55,762 bases of DNA from Alphaproteobacteria bacterium. GTDB lineage: Bacteria > Pseudomonadota > Alphaproteobacteria > Rhizobiales > JAJFHC01. The position numbers were made by a program, and so were the translations under genes. The notes beneath the pieces are model-generated. The model was not told the origin of the DNA and searched no databases. It worked only from the letters and a program-made list of their open reading frames with translations. Positions 18,363-27,242 of this stretch are shown here, in pieces. Location of the stretch: assembly GCA_021775805.1 (NCBI GenBank), contig JAJFHD010000025.1, positions 1 to 55,762 on the forward strand, given 5' to 3'. Each line of letters opens with the position of its first letter. The first letter of the stretch is position 1.

Positions 18363-18839
18363 ATGTTTATAGTGAGAACAATGTTCTGGTTGTCAGTAGT
18401 TGTACTGCTTTTGCCAACGGGAAACACGGCCACTACCGACTCTCCGGTGAAAGTTTCGAATGCAACGCAGGTTACGACTGATGACGCCTTGTACGCGGCC
18501 TACTCCACGGTCAGTGATATTTCGACGTTCTGCAGCCGGAATCCACAGGTTTGCGAGACCGGCAAACAGGCATTGAACATCATGGAAGCGAAGGCGAAAT
18601 ACGGCGCCCGACTGGTTTATGAGTGGGCAACTGCAGCGACAGGCGCGGGCAGTCCTTCTGAATCGCCGATGGCCATTCACAAAAATGCCGATCAGTCCGC
18701 TTTTATCGATCCCCACACACCGGTTTCCACAACCGGCGCTGCGGTTGTCGTGGCAGACGGAGGTTCACAGAACACCTTGAAAATCGAAGACATAATTCCA
18801 GAATGGGCCGGGCCGGATTCGCCGGCACAGCCTGCGTGA
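18363..18839 (+). CDS. DUF5330 family exported protein
   Basis: A 158-aa protein with an N-terminal signal sequence (FWLSVVVLLLPTGNTA) and the DUF5330 core: TTDDALYAAYSTVSDISTFCSRNPQVCETGKQA, followed by a helical segment and a disordered, Ser/Pro-rich tail. The two Cys residues around FCSRNPQVC could form a disulfide in the periplasm. Function is unknown; the family is mostly found in Hyphomicrobiales. The start follows GAAAGGGC, a reasonable ribosome binding site. The upstream 200 bp is the AT-rich island, and an intrinsic terminator follows 120 bp after the stop. Confidence 0.84.
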   Translation: MFIVRTMFWLSVVVLLLPTGNTATTDSPVKVSNATQVTTDDALYAAYSTVSDISTFCSRNPQVCETGKQALNIMEAKAKYGARLVYEWATAATGAGSPSESPMAIHKNADQSAFIDPHTPVSTTGAAVVVADGGSQNTLKIEDIIPEWAGPDSPAQPA

Positions 18840-18962
18840 ACAGCGGTCACAGGAATCCAAGGAGAAGCAATCCAAGCTGTGGGCAGACAGCGTTAGTCCA
18901 AGAAGAGTAATTCAAGCGGGTTTGACGGCCCAACATCGAGACGGCAGTTCATCTGCCTCCAG

Positions 18963-19012
18963 CACCACGGCGCGGCGTTCTCTGCCCTTTCACCGCGTCG
19001 TGGTGTTTTTTT
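18963..19012 (+). terminator. Rho-independent terminator (plus strand)
   Basis: CACCACGGCGCGG pairs with CCGCGTCGTGGTG (13 bp, one G-T pair, 17-nt loop), and seven T residues follow. It lies downstream of the DUF5330 gene and upstream of sufE. Confidence 0.85.
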
Positions 19013-19133
19013 GTCGCCACCCTCACCCCCTGCCGTGTGGGCATGAGAATTTTTCATTGCAACCCGACATTTGATGCTAAGAAGCGTCACGAGCGTTACA
19101 TGCCTCGTATCCAGTCATCAAGTCGGATGTGTT

Positions 19134-19568
19134 ATGGCGATTGCAGATCTTATCGACGACTTCGAACTGCTCGAAGATTGGGAAGAAAAGTACCGGTATG
19201 TCATCGAACTGGGCAAGGGTCTTCCCGAACTTGCGGACGCCTTCAAGACAGAGTCCAACAAGGTTCGCGGTTGCGCCAGCCAAGTCTGGCTGCATACGTC
19301 CGTAACCCTGGAAGGGCAGACGCCCACACTTCGATTCCAGGGCGACAGCGACGCCCACATTGTCCGCGGTCTGATCGCCATTCTGTTCGAAATGTATTCC
19401 GGACGAAGCGCCGGGGAAATTCTCGAAACCGACGCTGTGACCGTCTTCAGAGCCATCGGACTGCATGAGCACCTGACGCCGCAACGCTCCAACGGGTTTG
19501 CTTCAATGGTCAAACGCATTCAGCACGATGCCCAATTCGCGCTCAACGATGCATCCGTGGAACGCTAA
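19134..19568 (+). CDS. sufE: SufE family cysteine desulfurase accessory protein
   Basis: A 144-aa cytoplasmic protein that takes sulfur from a SufS-type desulfurase for Fe-S cluster assembly. The key cysteine is in KVRGCASQVWL, the family signature. The start of the family fold, IADLIDDFELLEDWEEKYRYVIELGK, is complete from the ATG at 19134. An upstream in-frame ATG (19071) adds 21 residues that do not look like SufE. It stands alone, without other suf genes nearby, as is common for the stand-alone sufE of alphaproteobacteria. Confidence 0.93.
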   Translation: MAIADLIDDFELLEDWEEKYRYVIELGKGLPELADAFKTESNKVRGCASQVWLHTSVTLEGQTPTLRFQGDSDAHIVRGLIAILFEMYSGRSAGEILETDAVTVFRAIGLHEHLTPQRSNGFASMVKRIQHDAQFALNDASVER

Positions 19569-19840
19569 CGCATATTGCGATATCGGGGATTCACACCAAA
19601 TCTGATCAGCAGCGCAATACGGCAGCCTCAGTAACACCGTCCGTTCAAACCGACTTCCTTACGCACCGGCACGAGGACTTCCTTCATTGCAATTCAGAGT
19701 GTGTTCCTGACAGGCACGGACAGGGCTGCTTTCAAGAATATCGTGCATCCTCGCAATCGATCCGATGAGTACGATCAAGCGCAAAGTGCCCAAACAAAGG
19801 AGCAACTTCGCGGTTCTGTTGCACCGACAAGCGCTGGTTG

Positions 19841-20359
19841 TCAGCCGTGGGCATAAATGATGTCGTCCAGATCCAGCCCGTTGGCCGTTGCCTTCGCTGC
19901 AGGAACAAAAGCGTCGTAGCACAAAATCATCGTGACACGCTTATCGTCGGGGGACAGCGGCAGGCGCAGCCAGAATTGTACCAGGTGATCCTTGTTGCGC
20001 TTCGGGCCGCGAACGACCCCTTGCGCCGGGCGACCGTTCATGGCAACCCGGCGGTATGCCGACCGCCAATAGTCTATCTTTTCTCCGAAATCCAGTTCAT
20101 CGAGATACCGTCCGGTTATTTCACGATCATATACGTCGCGCAGACGCGTGCCGGCGAGTCGCACTTTAAACCTGCTGGCGTTGGCCTCGACATCCACCAA
20201 ACTCACGAACGGCAACAGTTTGGGAAAGTCCATTGGCGAGATATCGTCCCGCGATGGCATGATCCGGCGCGCGCAACACTCACGCCAATAGTCGTAAAGT
20301 TGACGTTGTTCGGGAACAACGAGTTGTGTGCGGAATGTCAGATCAGGTGAGGCCGTCAT
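19841..20359 (-). CDS. PAS_5-type domain protein
   Basis: A 172-aa soluble protein with the conserved pattern of PAS_5/DUF1488-like sensory proteins of alphaproteobacteria: LYDYWRECCARRIMPSRDDISPMDFPKLLPFVSLVDV, then FKVRLAGTRLRDVYDREITGRYLDEL. There is no output domain, so it would act as a single-domain sensor or binding protein. Its ligand cannot be read from the sequence. It is the first gene downstream of mucR on the same strand, separated by a terminator. Confidence 0.84.
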   Translation of the reverse strand: MTASPDLTFRTQLVVPEQRQLYDYWRECCARRIMPSRDDISPMDFPKLLPFVSLVDVEANASRFKVRLAGTRLRDVYDREITGRYLDELDFGEKIDYWRSAYRRVAMNGRPAQGVVRGPKRNKDHLVQFWLRLPLSPDDKRVTMILCYDAFVPAAKATANGLDLDDIIYAHG

Positions 20360-20520
20360 AAGTCAAAATTCGATTCACGAGGCAAATGGAAGGTTAAGAA
20401 TCACTTATAAGTAATATGAATCAAAAGCTTGAATCGGCGCAAGCATAATCAATGCCGTGGTTCATGATTAAGGGGGAAAAACGGACAGAACCGACAGCGG
20501 CGTTCAATCGATGCCGGCGT

Positions 20521-20548
20521 GGGAGTGGCAGGGAGTGGCAGGGAGTGG
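20521..20548. repeat. Three tandem copies of a 10-bp unit
   Basis: GGGAGTGGCA occurs three times in a row (the last copy is 8-9 bp). The run lies in the gap between mucR and the PAS_5 gene, about 160 bp upstream of the PAS_5 start. Confidence 0.85.
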
Positions 20549-20583
20549 CCGAGGCGCATCGGAGCAAAACCCGCCGTTTCGAC

Positions 20584-20624
20584 AAAAAAAGCCGGCGGTG
20601 GCCACAAAGCCTGATTCCGCCAGC
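20584..20624 (-). terminator. Rho-independent terminator of mucR (minus strand)
   Basis: On the minus strand GCTGGCGG pairs with CCGCCGGC (8 bp, one wobble pair, 18-nt loop), followed by seven T residues. It lies 30 bp past the mucR stop. Confidence 0.78.
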
Positions 20625-20653
20625 TTTTCAAACTGAGTTGCAGTGTGGCGGTG

Positions 20654-21064
20654 TCAAGCGCCTGCGCTGCGCCCCTTTTGGCCAAGGCCCATTTTCTTGG
20701 CAAGGTTGGATCTTGCCGCTGCGTAGTTTGGCGCGACCATGGGATAATCGCGCGGCAAACCCCACTTTTCGCGATAATCCTCCGGCGTCAGATTGTAGTG
20801 CGTCCGCAGATGACGTTTAAGAGATTTGAACTTCTTGCCGTCCTCGAGACAGATGATGTAGTCCGGCGTAATCGATTTCCTGATCGATATCGCCGGCTTG
20901 AGAGGCGGTGCCTCTGGCTCGTTGCCACCCTTCACGGCAGTCTCAAGCGCTTGATGAACACTGGTAATAATGCCAGCAAGGTCTGAAGAGACGATCACAT
21001 TGTTGCTGACATAAGCGGCAACGATCTCTGCTGTGAGGTCGACCAATTCTGGTTTTGAATCCAT
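20654..21064 (-). CDS. mucR: MucR/Ros family zinc-finger transcriptional regulator
   Basis: A 136-aa DNA-binding protein. The N-terminal half (VDLTAEIVAAYVSNNVIV) is the oligomerisation region. The C-terminal half has the prokaryotic zinc finger C-x(n)-H-x-H (CLEDGKKFKSLKRHLRTH) followed by LTPEDYREKWGLPRDYPMVAPNYAAARS. MucR proteins act as H-NS-like silencers of AT-rich promoters that control exopolysaccharide, motility and cell-cycle genes in rhizobia and Brucella, and they repress their own gene. The long upstream region has palindromes and AT-rich stretches consistent with autoregulation. The C-terminal tail LGQKGRSAGA is typical. Confidence 0.95.
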   Translation of the reverse strand: MDSKPELVDLTAEIVAAYVSNNVIVSSDLAGIITSVHQALETAVKGGNEPEAPPLKPAISIRKSITPDYIICLEDGKKFKSLKRHLRTHYNLTPEDYREKWGLPRDYPMVAPNYAAARSNLAKKMGLGQKGRSAGA

Positions 21065-21595
21065 ACTTTCCTGCTTCCGTTAGCCTGGTCCGTCGTGGTC
21101 GCTGTGTCGGACGAACACAACACCGGGCTCCAAGTTTTAAAATGGTGCGAACTTAGAGAAATGCTGATGAGATCTCATTGAGGCCTCATACAAATTTCAA
21201 CTGGAGAAACGATGGGTGAAAGCATCGCTGCTCTTTTGCTCCAAATTCGCCCCCAAATGAGCGAGTCATTCGACCCACACCTAACGTGATTACATAAATA
21301 TACCGACTTGTCTAGTGATTTGGAGCGTATATTAGGTATTCATGAACTCCATTGGCCGGTCTAACGCGAAAAACGTAATATATCACAGTTTAATATTAAT
21401 CCACTCCGCCTCTACGCGCTAACTCTGCATGCTCACACAACTAAAATTTGACCATTGCAAATTTCGCGCGCTTGTTGTCACTTCGAAAACAAGCTTCGGT
21501 GCGGGGCAAGATCGGAAAAAGTAAAACTTGATTCTCGAATTTCTACAATTGCTTGCGGTCTTGCCGCAAACGCAGAATCAAGACTCCAGCGGTTG
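21065..21595. promoter_or_regulatory. 531-bp upstream region of mucR, no protein gene
   Basis: It holds a perfect 12-bp palindrome ATGAGATCTCAT (21167-21178) and, next to it, GAGGCCTC (21180-21187), about 100 bp upstream of the mucR start. From 21280 to 21410 it is AT-rich with motifs such as ATAAATATA and GTAATATATCAC. These fit an autoregulated mucR promoter with a long leader, but no individual promoter can be fixed. Confidence 0.45.
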
Positions 21596-23296
21596 CTACA
21601 CAGAGGCCGCCAGCAGGAAATAGACAATGAGATAGGTGCCCAGCAGGAACGTCGCCCAGAATGCCATGCTTCCGGTAGGCCAGGTCCTGGCCAGGATACC
21701 GTGGGGACCATGATGACGGTGGAGGGTCGATACGAAAGCATAGACCGTGCGATAGGCGCGTTGCGCCAATGCCGTCCAGGCTGTGGCGCCCTTGGTATCG
21801 AATTCAGCGGCAAGTGCACGCCCCAACCTGCGGTAGAACCAATCGAAGTCCAGCGTAATGGTAAGGGTTCTTTTCAGGATCCCGAGCAGGAGGAAGAATG
21901 CGAGACCGGAGAACAGAAGAAGCTGCAGCTGACTGACGACATGGCTTCCCGTATAGGGCACGTAATCGACCGCATAAGGCAACAGATTATAGAGCGGGCC
22001 GGGGATAACACCGATGGCGATGCACAGTATCGAAAAGAGAACCATGGCAGCCTTCATGTTCCACGGCGGTTCGTCGGGCCTCATTCCCGAATCCTTCTGG
22101 AAGAATACGAACCAGGGGAACTTGATACCTGCGTGCAGAAACACGCCGGCCGATGCCGCTGCGAGCAACAACCAGACAATCGCCAGGTGCTGATCGGCAG
22201 CCGCCTGGGAGATCATCGACTTACTGACAAAGCCCGACGTAAACGGGAACGCGGAGATGGCCAAAGCGCCAACGATGCCGCAGGTCGCGGTCAGCGGCAT
22301 GGTCCGGAACAACCCGCCCAGATCCGTACACTTGCGCTTGCCGGTCATCAGCAGAACCGACCCCGCCGACATGAGCAGCAGCGCCTTGTAGATGATGTGT
22401 GCAAAGGCATGGGCCGCGGCACCATTGAGCGCCATCTCGGTGCCGATGCCAATGCCACAAACCATGAAACCGACCTGGTTGACAATGCTGTAGGCCAGTA
22501 TACGCCGCATATCGTTTTCCAGGATCGCATAAACGATGCCGTAGAATACCATGTAGAGGCCGACGAAAATCAGGATCTCCGCTCCGGGGAAACCGCGCAT
22601 CAGGACAAACACGGCCGTTTTTGTAGTAAACGCGGAAAGGAACACTGTGCCGCTCCACGACCCTTCAGGATAGGCATCGGGCAACCATCCCGACAACGGC
22701 GGCGCACCGGCGTTAATGAGGAAGCCCACGAGGATCAGCCAGCGTGCCGGGCTGTCGGGCATCATGGCCTGGAAGGCGATCGACCCGGTGGCCGAAATCT
22801 CCCCGGCAATACCGGCCATCAGCAGCACACCCCCGAGGAAGTGTATCGAGGCATAGCGGATGCCTGCCTTGCGGGCGTCATCGCCGCCGCACCAGACAAC
22901 GATGGTCGATGCCACGGCCATGATCTCCCAGAACACAAACAGGCTGATCAGATCACCGCAAAACGTCACCCCGACCGCGGAACCGGCATAGACGAACGCC
23001 GACGCCAACTCGGTCGTGCGCCTCTGGTTCAGTGCAAACAGGGCGCCGCCGAAACCCATGATGCAAAAAATGGTGGCAAACAGTCTGCTCAGCGCATCGG
23101 CCTTTACAAGTATCAACTCGTAACCGAGATAGTCATAAGTCAGCGAAATGCCGCTGGGAACCGACCAGACGGCGATCAACGCCAACACCGGCGCGGCGAG
23201 CAGGGCGAGTGTGCGCAGGTTGCCGCGAAGGAACGGCAGGGCCAACCCGGCGAGGATCATGATGAGGCCGGGTGGTATCGAGGAGCCGTCAGTCAT
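21596..23296 (-). CDS. Mrp/Mbh-type antiporter, ND4/ND5-like proton-channel subunit (third copy)
   Basis: A 566-aa protein with about 14 membrane segments. It carries the proton_antipo_M core: the LFVFWEIMAVAS helix with a conserved Glu, INAGAPPLSGWLPDAYPEG, and the IFVGLYMVFYGIVYAILENDMRRILAYSI segment, with Lys residues in TTKTAVF and IYKALLL that match the channel residues of NuoL/M/N homologues. The C-terminal LDFDWFYRRLGRAL segment resembles the tail of ND5/MrpD-type subunits. It is the last gene of the operon and overlaps the small membrane gene upstream by 8 bp. Confidence 0.87.
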   Translation of the reverse strand: MTDGSSIPPGLIMILAGLALPFLRGNLRTLALLAAPVLALIAVWSVPSGISLTYDYLGYELILVKADALSRLFATIFCIMGFGGALFALNQRRTTELASAFVYAGSAVGVTFCGDLISLFVFWEIMAVASTIVVWCGGDDARKAGIRYASIHFLGGVLLMAGIAGEISATGSIAFQAMMPDSPARWLILVGFLINAGAPPLSGWLPDAYPEGSWSGTVFLSAFTTKTAVFVLMRGFPGAEILIFVGLYMVFYGIVYAILENDMRRILAYSIVNQVGFMVCGIGIGTEMALNGAAAHAFAHIIYKALLLMSAGSVLLMTGKRKCTDLGGLFRTMPLTATCGIVGALAISAFPFTSGFVSKSMISQAAADQHLAIVWLLLAAASAGVFLHAGIKFPWFVFFQKDSGMRPDEPPWNMKAAMVLFSILCIAIGVIPGPLYNLLPYAVDYVPYTGSHVVSQLQLLLFSGLAFFLLLGILKRTLTITLDFDWFYRRLGRALAAEFDTKGATAWTALAQRAYRTVYAFVSTLHRHHGPHGILARTWPTGSMAFWATFLLGTYLIVYFLLAASV

Positions 23297-23528
23297 AGTA
23301 GGTATCCCGTCGCTTCAGCAAGGCGCCGAGGGCTTTGGAGCCGCCGACAAGAACGACGCAGCTCACGAAACCGAACCATGCCGCGAAACCAAATGTTCCG
23401 TCGACACCAAAATGCGGATGATGATGAACAACCAGGTCAGCGAGAACCGTGAGTGCAAGAATGCCGCAACCGCCCCACCACAAGGCCTTGATTGTCTTGG
23501 GGCGTACGAGCCAGTGATCGTCCATCAC
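23289..23528 (-). CDS. Small membrane protein within the antiporter operon
   Basis: A 79-aa protein with two membrane segments (about 14-34 and 46-66) and a His-rich loop (LVVHHHPHFG) between them. The ATG follows directly after the stop of the gene upstream, and the end overlaps the next gene by 8 bp, so its place in the operon is tight. I do not recognise a named family; similar short proteins occur in alphaproteobacterial Mrp-like operons. It may be an accessory subunit. Confidence 0.78.
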   Translation of the reverse strand: MMDDHWLVRPKTIKALWWGGCGILALTVLADLVVHHHPHFGVDGTFGFAAWFGFVSCVVLVGGSKALGALLKRRDTYYD

Positions 23529-24986
23529 CTAACCTCCTACCATGGCGCGCGCGAGGCCCAGCGGAACCTCCGGGAACAGGAACAGCAGCACCGTTGCGGC
23601 CGCTGTTGCCGTGAGCGCGATCACGATCGGCAGCGGCGCCTCGCCATGTTCCCGCGACCCCTTGTCGGGCGCGACAAAAAATGCCCGGACGACAATCGGC
23701 AGGAAATAGGCCGCGTTCAGCAACGTGCTGGTGATGATTACCCCGACGGCGACCCACGCTTGAGTTTCCATCGCGCCCAGAAACATGAACCACTTGCCAA
23801 GGAAGCCTGCGGTCGGCGGTACGCCAATCATGCTAATCGCACCGATGCCGAAGGCTGCCATCGTCCACGGCATTCGCCGGCCGATTCCGTTCAGCTGACT
23901 GATCTCGGTGTAGTGCGCGGCCGTGTAGATCGAGCCGGCGGCAAAGAACAGTGTAATCTTGCTCACGGCATGAGCGGCGATGTGCATTGCCGCACCGACG
24001 GCTGAAATCGGTACAAGAATCGCCGTGGCAAGGATGACATAGGAGAGCTGGCTCACCGTCGAGTAGGCCAGCCGCTTCTTGAGGTTGTCCTGGCGCAGCG
24101 CAATGACGGACGCGATGAGCACGGTTGCCCCGGCGGCATAAAGCAGCCAGTCTCCCGAACCGTTCTCGCGCAAAAAGTCGATACCGAAAACGTACACCAC
24201 AACCTTGAGCACGCTGAACACGCCGGCCTTGACTACAGCCACGGCATGCAACAGGGCACTAACCGGGGTGGGTGCGACCATCGCCGCCGGCAACCATCCA
24301 TGGAAAGGCATCAGGGCCGCTTTTCCGATGCCGAAGACATAGAGCGCCAGGAGAACACCGACAAACCCGCCGTCGACCTTGCCGGCGAGAATTCCGCCCG
24401 GCGAAAACGACAGGGTTCCGGTAACCGCCCAAGTCCAGATGATCGCCGGCAGCAGAAGAACCATGGACGTTCCCAGCAGCAGCATCAGGTAAGTGCGCCC
24501 GCCCTGCTTGGCGTCTTCATTGCCCTTATGTGTCACCAGCGGATAGGTGGTCAGGGTCAGCACTTCATAGAAAATGAAAAGCGTGAACAGGTTCTCCGCA
24601 AACGCGATGCCCAAGGTGCTGGCAATCGCTGCGGCAAAACACATGTAGAACTGGGTCTGGCGCGGCTCGTTATTGCCTCGCATATAGCCGATCGAATAGA
24701 TCGAGTTGACGATCCACAAACCCGACGCGATCAGGGCAAAAAGCATGCCTAGCGGCTCGACCGAAAAGGCCAGATCGAGGCCCGGCACAACTGTCGTCAG
24801 GACAACGCTGGGCGAACCACCGGCGGACACATGACCGTAGATCTGGAGAACAATGACGAACAGCGCGCCAGCGGTGGCCAGGGTCACGGCCTCGCGCAGG
24901 TTCGGCTGACGATTGCACAACGCGATGAGCAGGACGGCTGCCAGCGGCAGGCACAAGGCCGTTATGATGAGATTTTCCGGGCTCAT
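23529..24986 (-). CDS. Mrp-type antiporter subunit D-like protein (second copy)
   Basis: A 485-aa protein of about 14 membrane segments with the classic motifs of the family: LFIFYEVLTLTTYPLV (conserved Glu), GKAALMPFHGWLPAAMVAPTPVSALLHAVAVVKAG, and DNLKKRLAYSTVSQLSY. These place it with MrpD/NuoM-type proton channels. It sits directly between the first D-like gene (4-bp overlap) and the small membrane gene. Presence of the Lys and Glu residues suggests that it is a working channel subunit rather than a degraded copy. Confidence 0.9.
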   Translation of the reverse strand: MSPENLIITALCLPLAAVLLIALCNRQPNLREAVTLATAGALFVIVLQIYGHVSAGGSPSVVLTTVVPGLDLAFSVEPLGMLFALIASGLWIVNSIYSIGYMRGNNEPRQTQFYMCFAAAIASTLGIAFAENLFTLFIFYEVLTLTTYPLVTHKGNEDAKQGGRTYLMLLLGTSMVLLLPAIIWTWAVTGTLSFSPGGILAGKVDGGFVGVLLALYVFGIGKAALMPFHGWLPAAMVAPTPVSALLHAVAVVKAGVFSVLKVVVYVFGIDFLRENGSGDWLLYAAGATVLIASVIALRQDNLKKRLAYSTVSQLSYVILATAILVPISAVGAAMHIAAHAVSKITLFFAAGSIYTAAHYTEISQLNGIGRRMPWTMAAFGIGAISMIGVPPTAGFLGKWFMFLGAMETQAWVAVGVIITSTLLNAAYFLPIVVRAFFVAPDKGSREHGEAPLPIVIALTATAAATVLLFLFPEVPLGLARAMVGG

Positions 24987-26464
24987 TTGAATCCAGCCAA
25001 CAGTGTTTCGGCAGCCTGCGACGCAATTCCCGCCGTCATGCGCGTATCAATTCCGAAATAGACCATGAATATGACCAGCAGCAGCATCGGTACCAGCATC
25101 GACATCGGCGGCTCGCTGGCTTTCGCACAAGCCTCGTTGGGCTCTCGAAACCAGACCGCTTCCACGACCTTGCCGACATAGACGACCGAGATCAGCGAAC
25201 TTGCAACAATCAGGAACAGCAGCCACCACCAGCCTTTTTCCATTGCGGCTACACCCAGGTACCATTTGCTGACAAAGCCGACAGTTCCAGGGGTGCCGAT
25301 TATGGCCAGTCCGGCAATCACGAATGCGCCCATGGTAATCGGCATCGTCCGGCCAAGACCCGACATGTCGCTGAGCCTGGCGGATCCCAGGCGGAAGACA
25401 ACGGCGCCCAGCGCCATGAACAAAGCCGCCTTCATGATGGCATGATTGAAAAGATGAACCATCGACCCGGTGACGCCTGCCTGATTGGCAAGACACAGGC
25501 CCAGAGTGATGTAGCCGATCTGCGCGACCGACGAATAGGCCAGCATGCGCTTCAGGTCATCTTCGAATATCGCCACGATCGAGGCTCCGAACATGGCGCA
25601 GACGGAGAGCACCAGGAATATCTGGGTAACAGGAAGCGTGTCGAACACGATCTGAACACCAAAGACCGAGAAAAAGAACCTGAGCAGCAGATAGACCGCG
25701 ACCTTGGTCGCCGTGGCGGCCAGGAAGACCGTGGCGACGGATGGTGCATAGGCGTATGCGTTCGGCAACCAGACATGAAGTGGGAACAGGGCCAGTTTGA
25801 GCGAGATCCCGACCGTTATGAAGGCCAGTGCCGCATAGACGGGCCTGGTGTATTCGATAACCGGCAACCGGGTCGCCAGGTCAGTCAGGTTGAGGGTTCC
25901 CGTGACCGAATAGAGCATGCCCACCCCGATCACGAAGAACGTTGCCCCGATCGTTCCCATGATCAGGTATTGGTAGGCCGCGAGCAGCGCGCGCCGGTCC
26001 TTGCCGAGGGCTATCAGGGCGTAGGTCGACAAGGACGAGACCTCGAGGAACACAAATGTGTTGAAGGCGTCATTGGTAATAACGATGCCGAGCAGACCGG
26101 TCAGGCACAGCAGGAACATGGTGTAGAACCAGGCCTGCTGGTCGGCGTCGATTTCCTGGGCCACGCTGGCGCGGGCGTAGGGCATGACCACGGCGCCAAT
26201 CGTCGACACCAGAACCAGGACAAAGGCGTTGGCGGTATCAACCCGGTATTCAATGCCAAAGGGCGGTTGCCACCCCCCCATGGCGTAGGAAATCGGACCG
26301 CCGGACAGGACCTCTGTCAACAAGGTCAGGGCAATCACAGGCATCGACCAGGCCGCAATCAACGACACGCCCCAGGCGAGTGTGCCATTTCTGAGAAAGG
26401 CACAGATGATCGCCGCAACAAGCGGTATGACGACCTGAAGGGCCGGCAGATTGGCCGTCGTCAT
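24983..26464 (-). CDS. mnhD: Na+/H+ antiporter subunit D (MnhD/MrpD)
   Basis: A 493-aa membrane protein. The ATG at 26464 overlaps the mnhC stop by 4 bp; a much longer frame to 26845 is only a shadow of mnhC. Motifs: FVFLEVSSLSTYALIALG, KLALFPLHVWLPNAYAYAPSVATVFLAATATKVAVY, DDLKRMLAYSSVAQIGYI. In Mrp complexes this subunit forms one of the proton pathways and works only with the other subunits. It overlaps the second D-like gene by 4 bp. Confidence 0.92.
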   Translation of the reverse strand: MTTANLPALQVVIPLVAAIICAFLRNGTLAWGVSLIAAWSMPVIALTLLTEVLSGGPISYAMGGWQPPFGIEYRVDTANAFVLVLVSTIGAVVMPYARASVAQEIDADQQAWFYTMFLLCLTGLLGIVITNDAFNTFVFLEVSSLSTYALIALGKDRRALLAAYQYLIMGTIGATFFVIGVGMLYSVTGTLNLTDLATRLPVIEYTRPVYAALAFITVGISLKLALFPLHVWLPNAYAYAPSVATVFLAATATKVAVYLLLRFFFSVFGVQIVFDTLPVTQIFLVLSVCAMFGASIVAIFEDDLKRMLAYSSVAQIGYITLGLCLANQAGVTGSMVHLFNHAIMKAALFMALGAVVFRLGSARLSDMSGLGRTMPITMGAFVIAGLAIIGTPGTVGFVSKWYLGVAAMEKGWWWLLFLIVASSLISVVYVGKVVEAVWFREPNEACAKASEPPMSMLVPMLLLVIFMVYFGIDTRMTAGIASQAAETLLAGFK

Positions 26465-26826
26465 TCGCCGGCGCCCCTTTCGAATATCTCGTCTTCCTCG
26501 ATCGTCCCGAACGCTTCGTTGATGCGAACAACAAGCGCCAGCCCAAGGGCAAGCGTCGCGACGCCGACGACAATGGCGGTGAGAATCAACACGTGCGGAA
26601 GGGGATTGGAATACACAGTGAACTGGTCGGCCAGAATTGGCGGCGTGCCGCCGAGTATCTTGCCGGGCGATATGTAGAGCAGATAGACCGACGTCTGGAA
26701 CAGCCCGAGCCCCACCAATTTCTTGACCATGTTGCCGCGGGCAACCACCACGTAGAGGCCCGAGACCATGAGAAACACGGTTATCCAGAGGTTGTAATGG
26801 TTGACGATTTCCTGAAGCGCACCCAT
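26461..26826 (-). CDS. mnhC: Na+/H+ antiporter subunit C (NuoK-like)
   Basis: A 121-aa protein with three membrane segments and the NuoK-type pattern: SGLYVVVARGNMVKKLVGLGLFQTSVYLLYI and a PLPHVLILTAIVVGVATLALGLALVVRI tail. The ATG at 26826 shares one base with the mnhB stop (TGATG), and its stop overlaps mnhD by 4 bp. A longer frame reaching 27288 is explained by mnhB in another frame. Confidence 0.92.
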   Translation of the reverse strand: MGALQEIVNHYNLWITVFLMVSGLYVVVARGNMVKKLVGLGLFQTSVYLLYISPGKILGGTPPILADQFTVYSNPLPHVLILTAIVVGVATLALGLALVVRINEAFGTIEEDEIFERGAGE

Positions 26827-27242
26827 CAGCGCCCCCTGCCCGCAAAGGCGTAGAATATGGAGACCATGGTACCCGATACGGTGATCAGAACGCCCAGTTC
26901 GACCAGCAGAATGCCAAGGTGCTGTCCGCCGACGGGATCGTGTTCCAGAACCGAGTAGTTCAGGAAGTTGCCGCCCATCAGCATGGCGACGACGCCGACG
27001 CCGGTGAAAAGACCGACACCGGCGGGAATCAGCAGCCTGACGATGTTGGGCGGTGCAATTCTCTGGGCTGCGGGAAGTCCGTAGATTATCGAATAGAGAA
27101 CGATGGCGGCGGCGGCGATGACGCCGGCCTGAAAGCCACCGCCCGGACCATAGTCGCCGTGGAACTGGACGTAGAGTGCGAAGACCAGAATGAACGGCAG
27201 GATAAGCTTGGTCGTGATGCGCAGGACGATATCGCGTTTCAT
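26826..27242 (-). CDS. mnhB: Na+/H+ antiporter subunit B
   Basis: A 138-aa protein with four membrane segments. The FHGDYGPGGGFQAGVIAAAAIVL segment is the MnhB/MrpB signature. Full family length. It overlaps the upstream DUF4040 gene by 4 bp and shares a base with mnhC, so translation is coupled throughout. Confidence 0.93.
   Translation of the reverse strand: MKRDIVLRITTKLILPFILVFALYVQFHGDYGPGGGFQAGVIAAAAIVLYSIIYGLPAAQRIAPPNIVRLLIPAGVGLFTGVGVVAMLMGGNFLNYSVLEHDPVGGQHLGILLVELGVLITVSGTMVSIFYAFAGRGR

Noticed and set aside
20521..20548. Start of a CRISPR array
   Set aside because: The units are 10 bp, directly adjacent and without spacers; no cas genes are present.
21455..23452. A 665-codon open frame on the plus strand, opposite the antiporter subunit gene
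   Set aside because: It reads as a low-complexity Arg/Gly/Gln/His-rich product without any known domain, and it covers conserved membrane-protein coding sequence on the other strand. Long antisense frames are expected in GC-rich genes.
25442..26677. A 411-codon plus-strand frame opposite mnhD and mnhC
   Set aside because: Same pattern: composition typical of the reverse complement of membrane-protein genes, no ribosome binding site, no domain.
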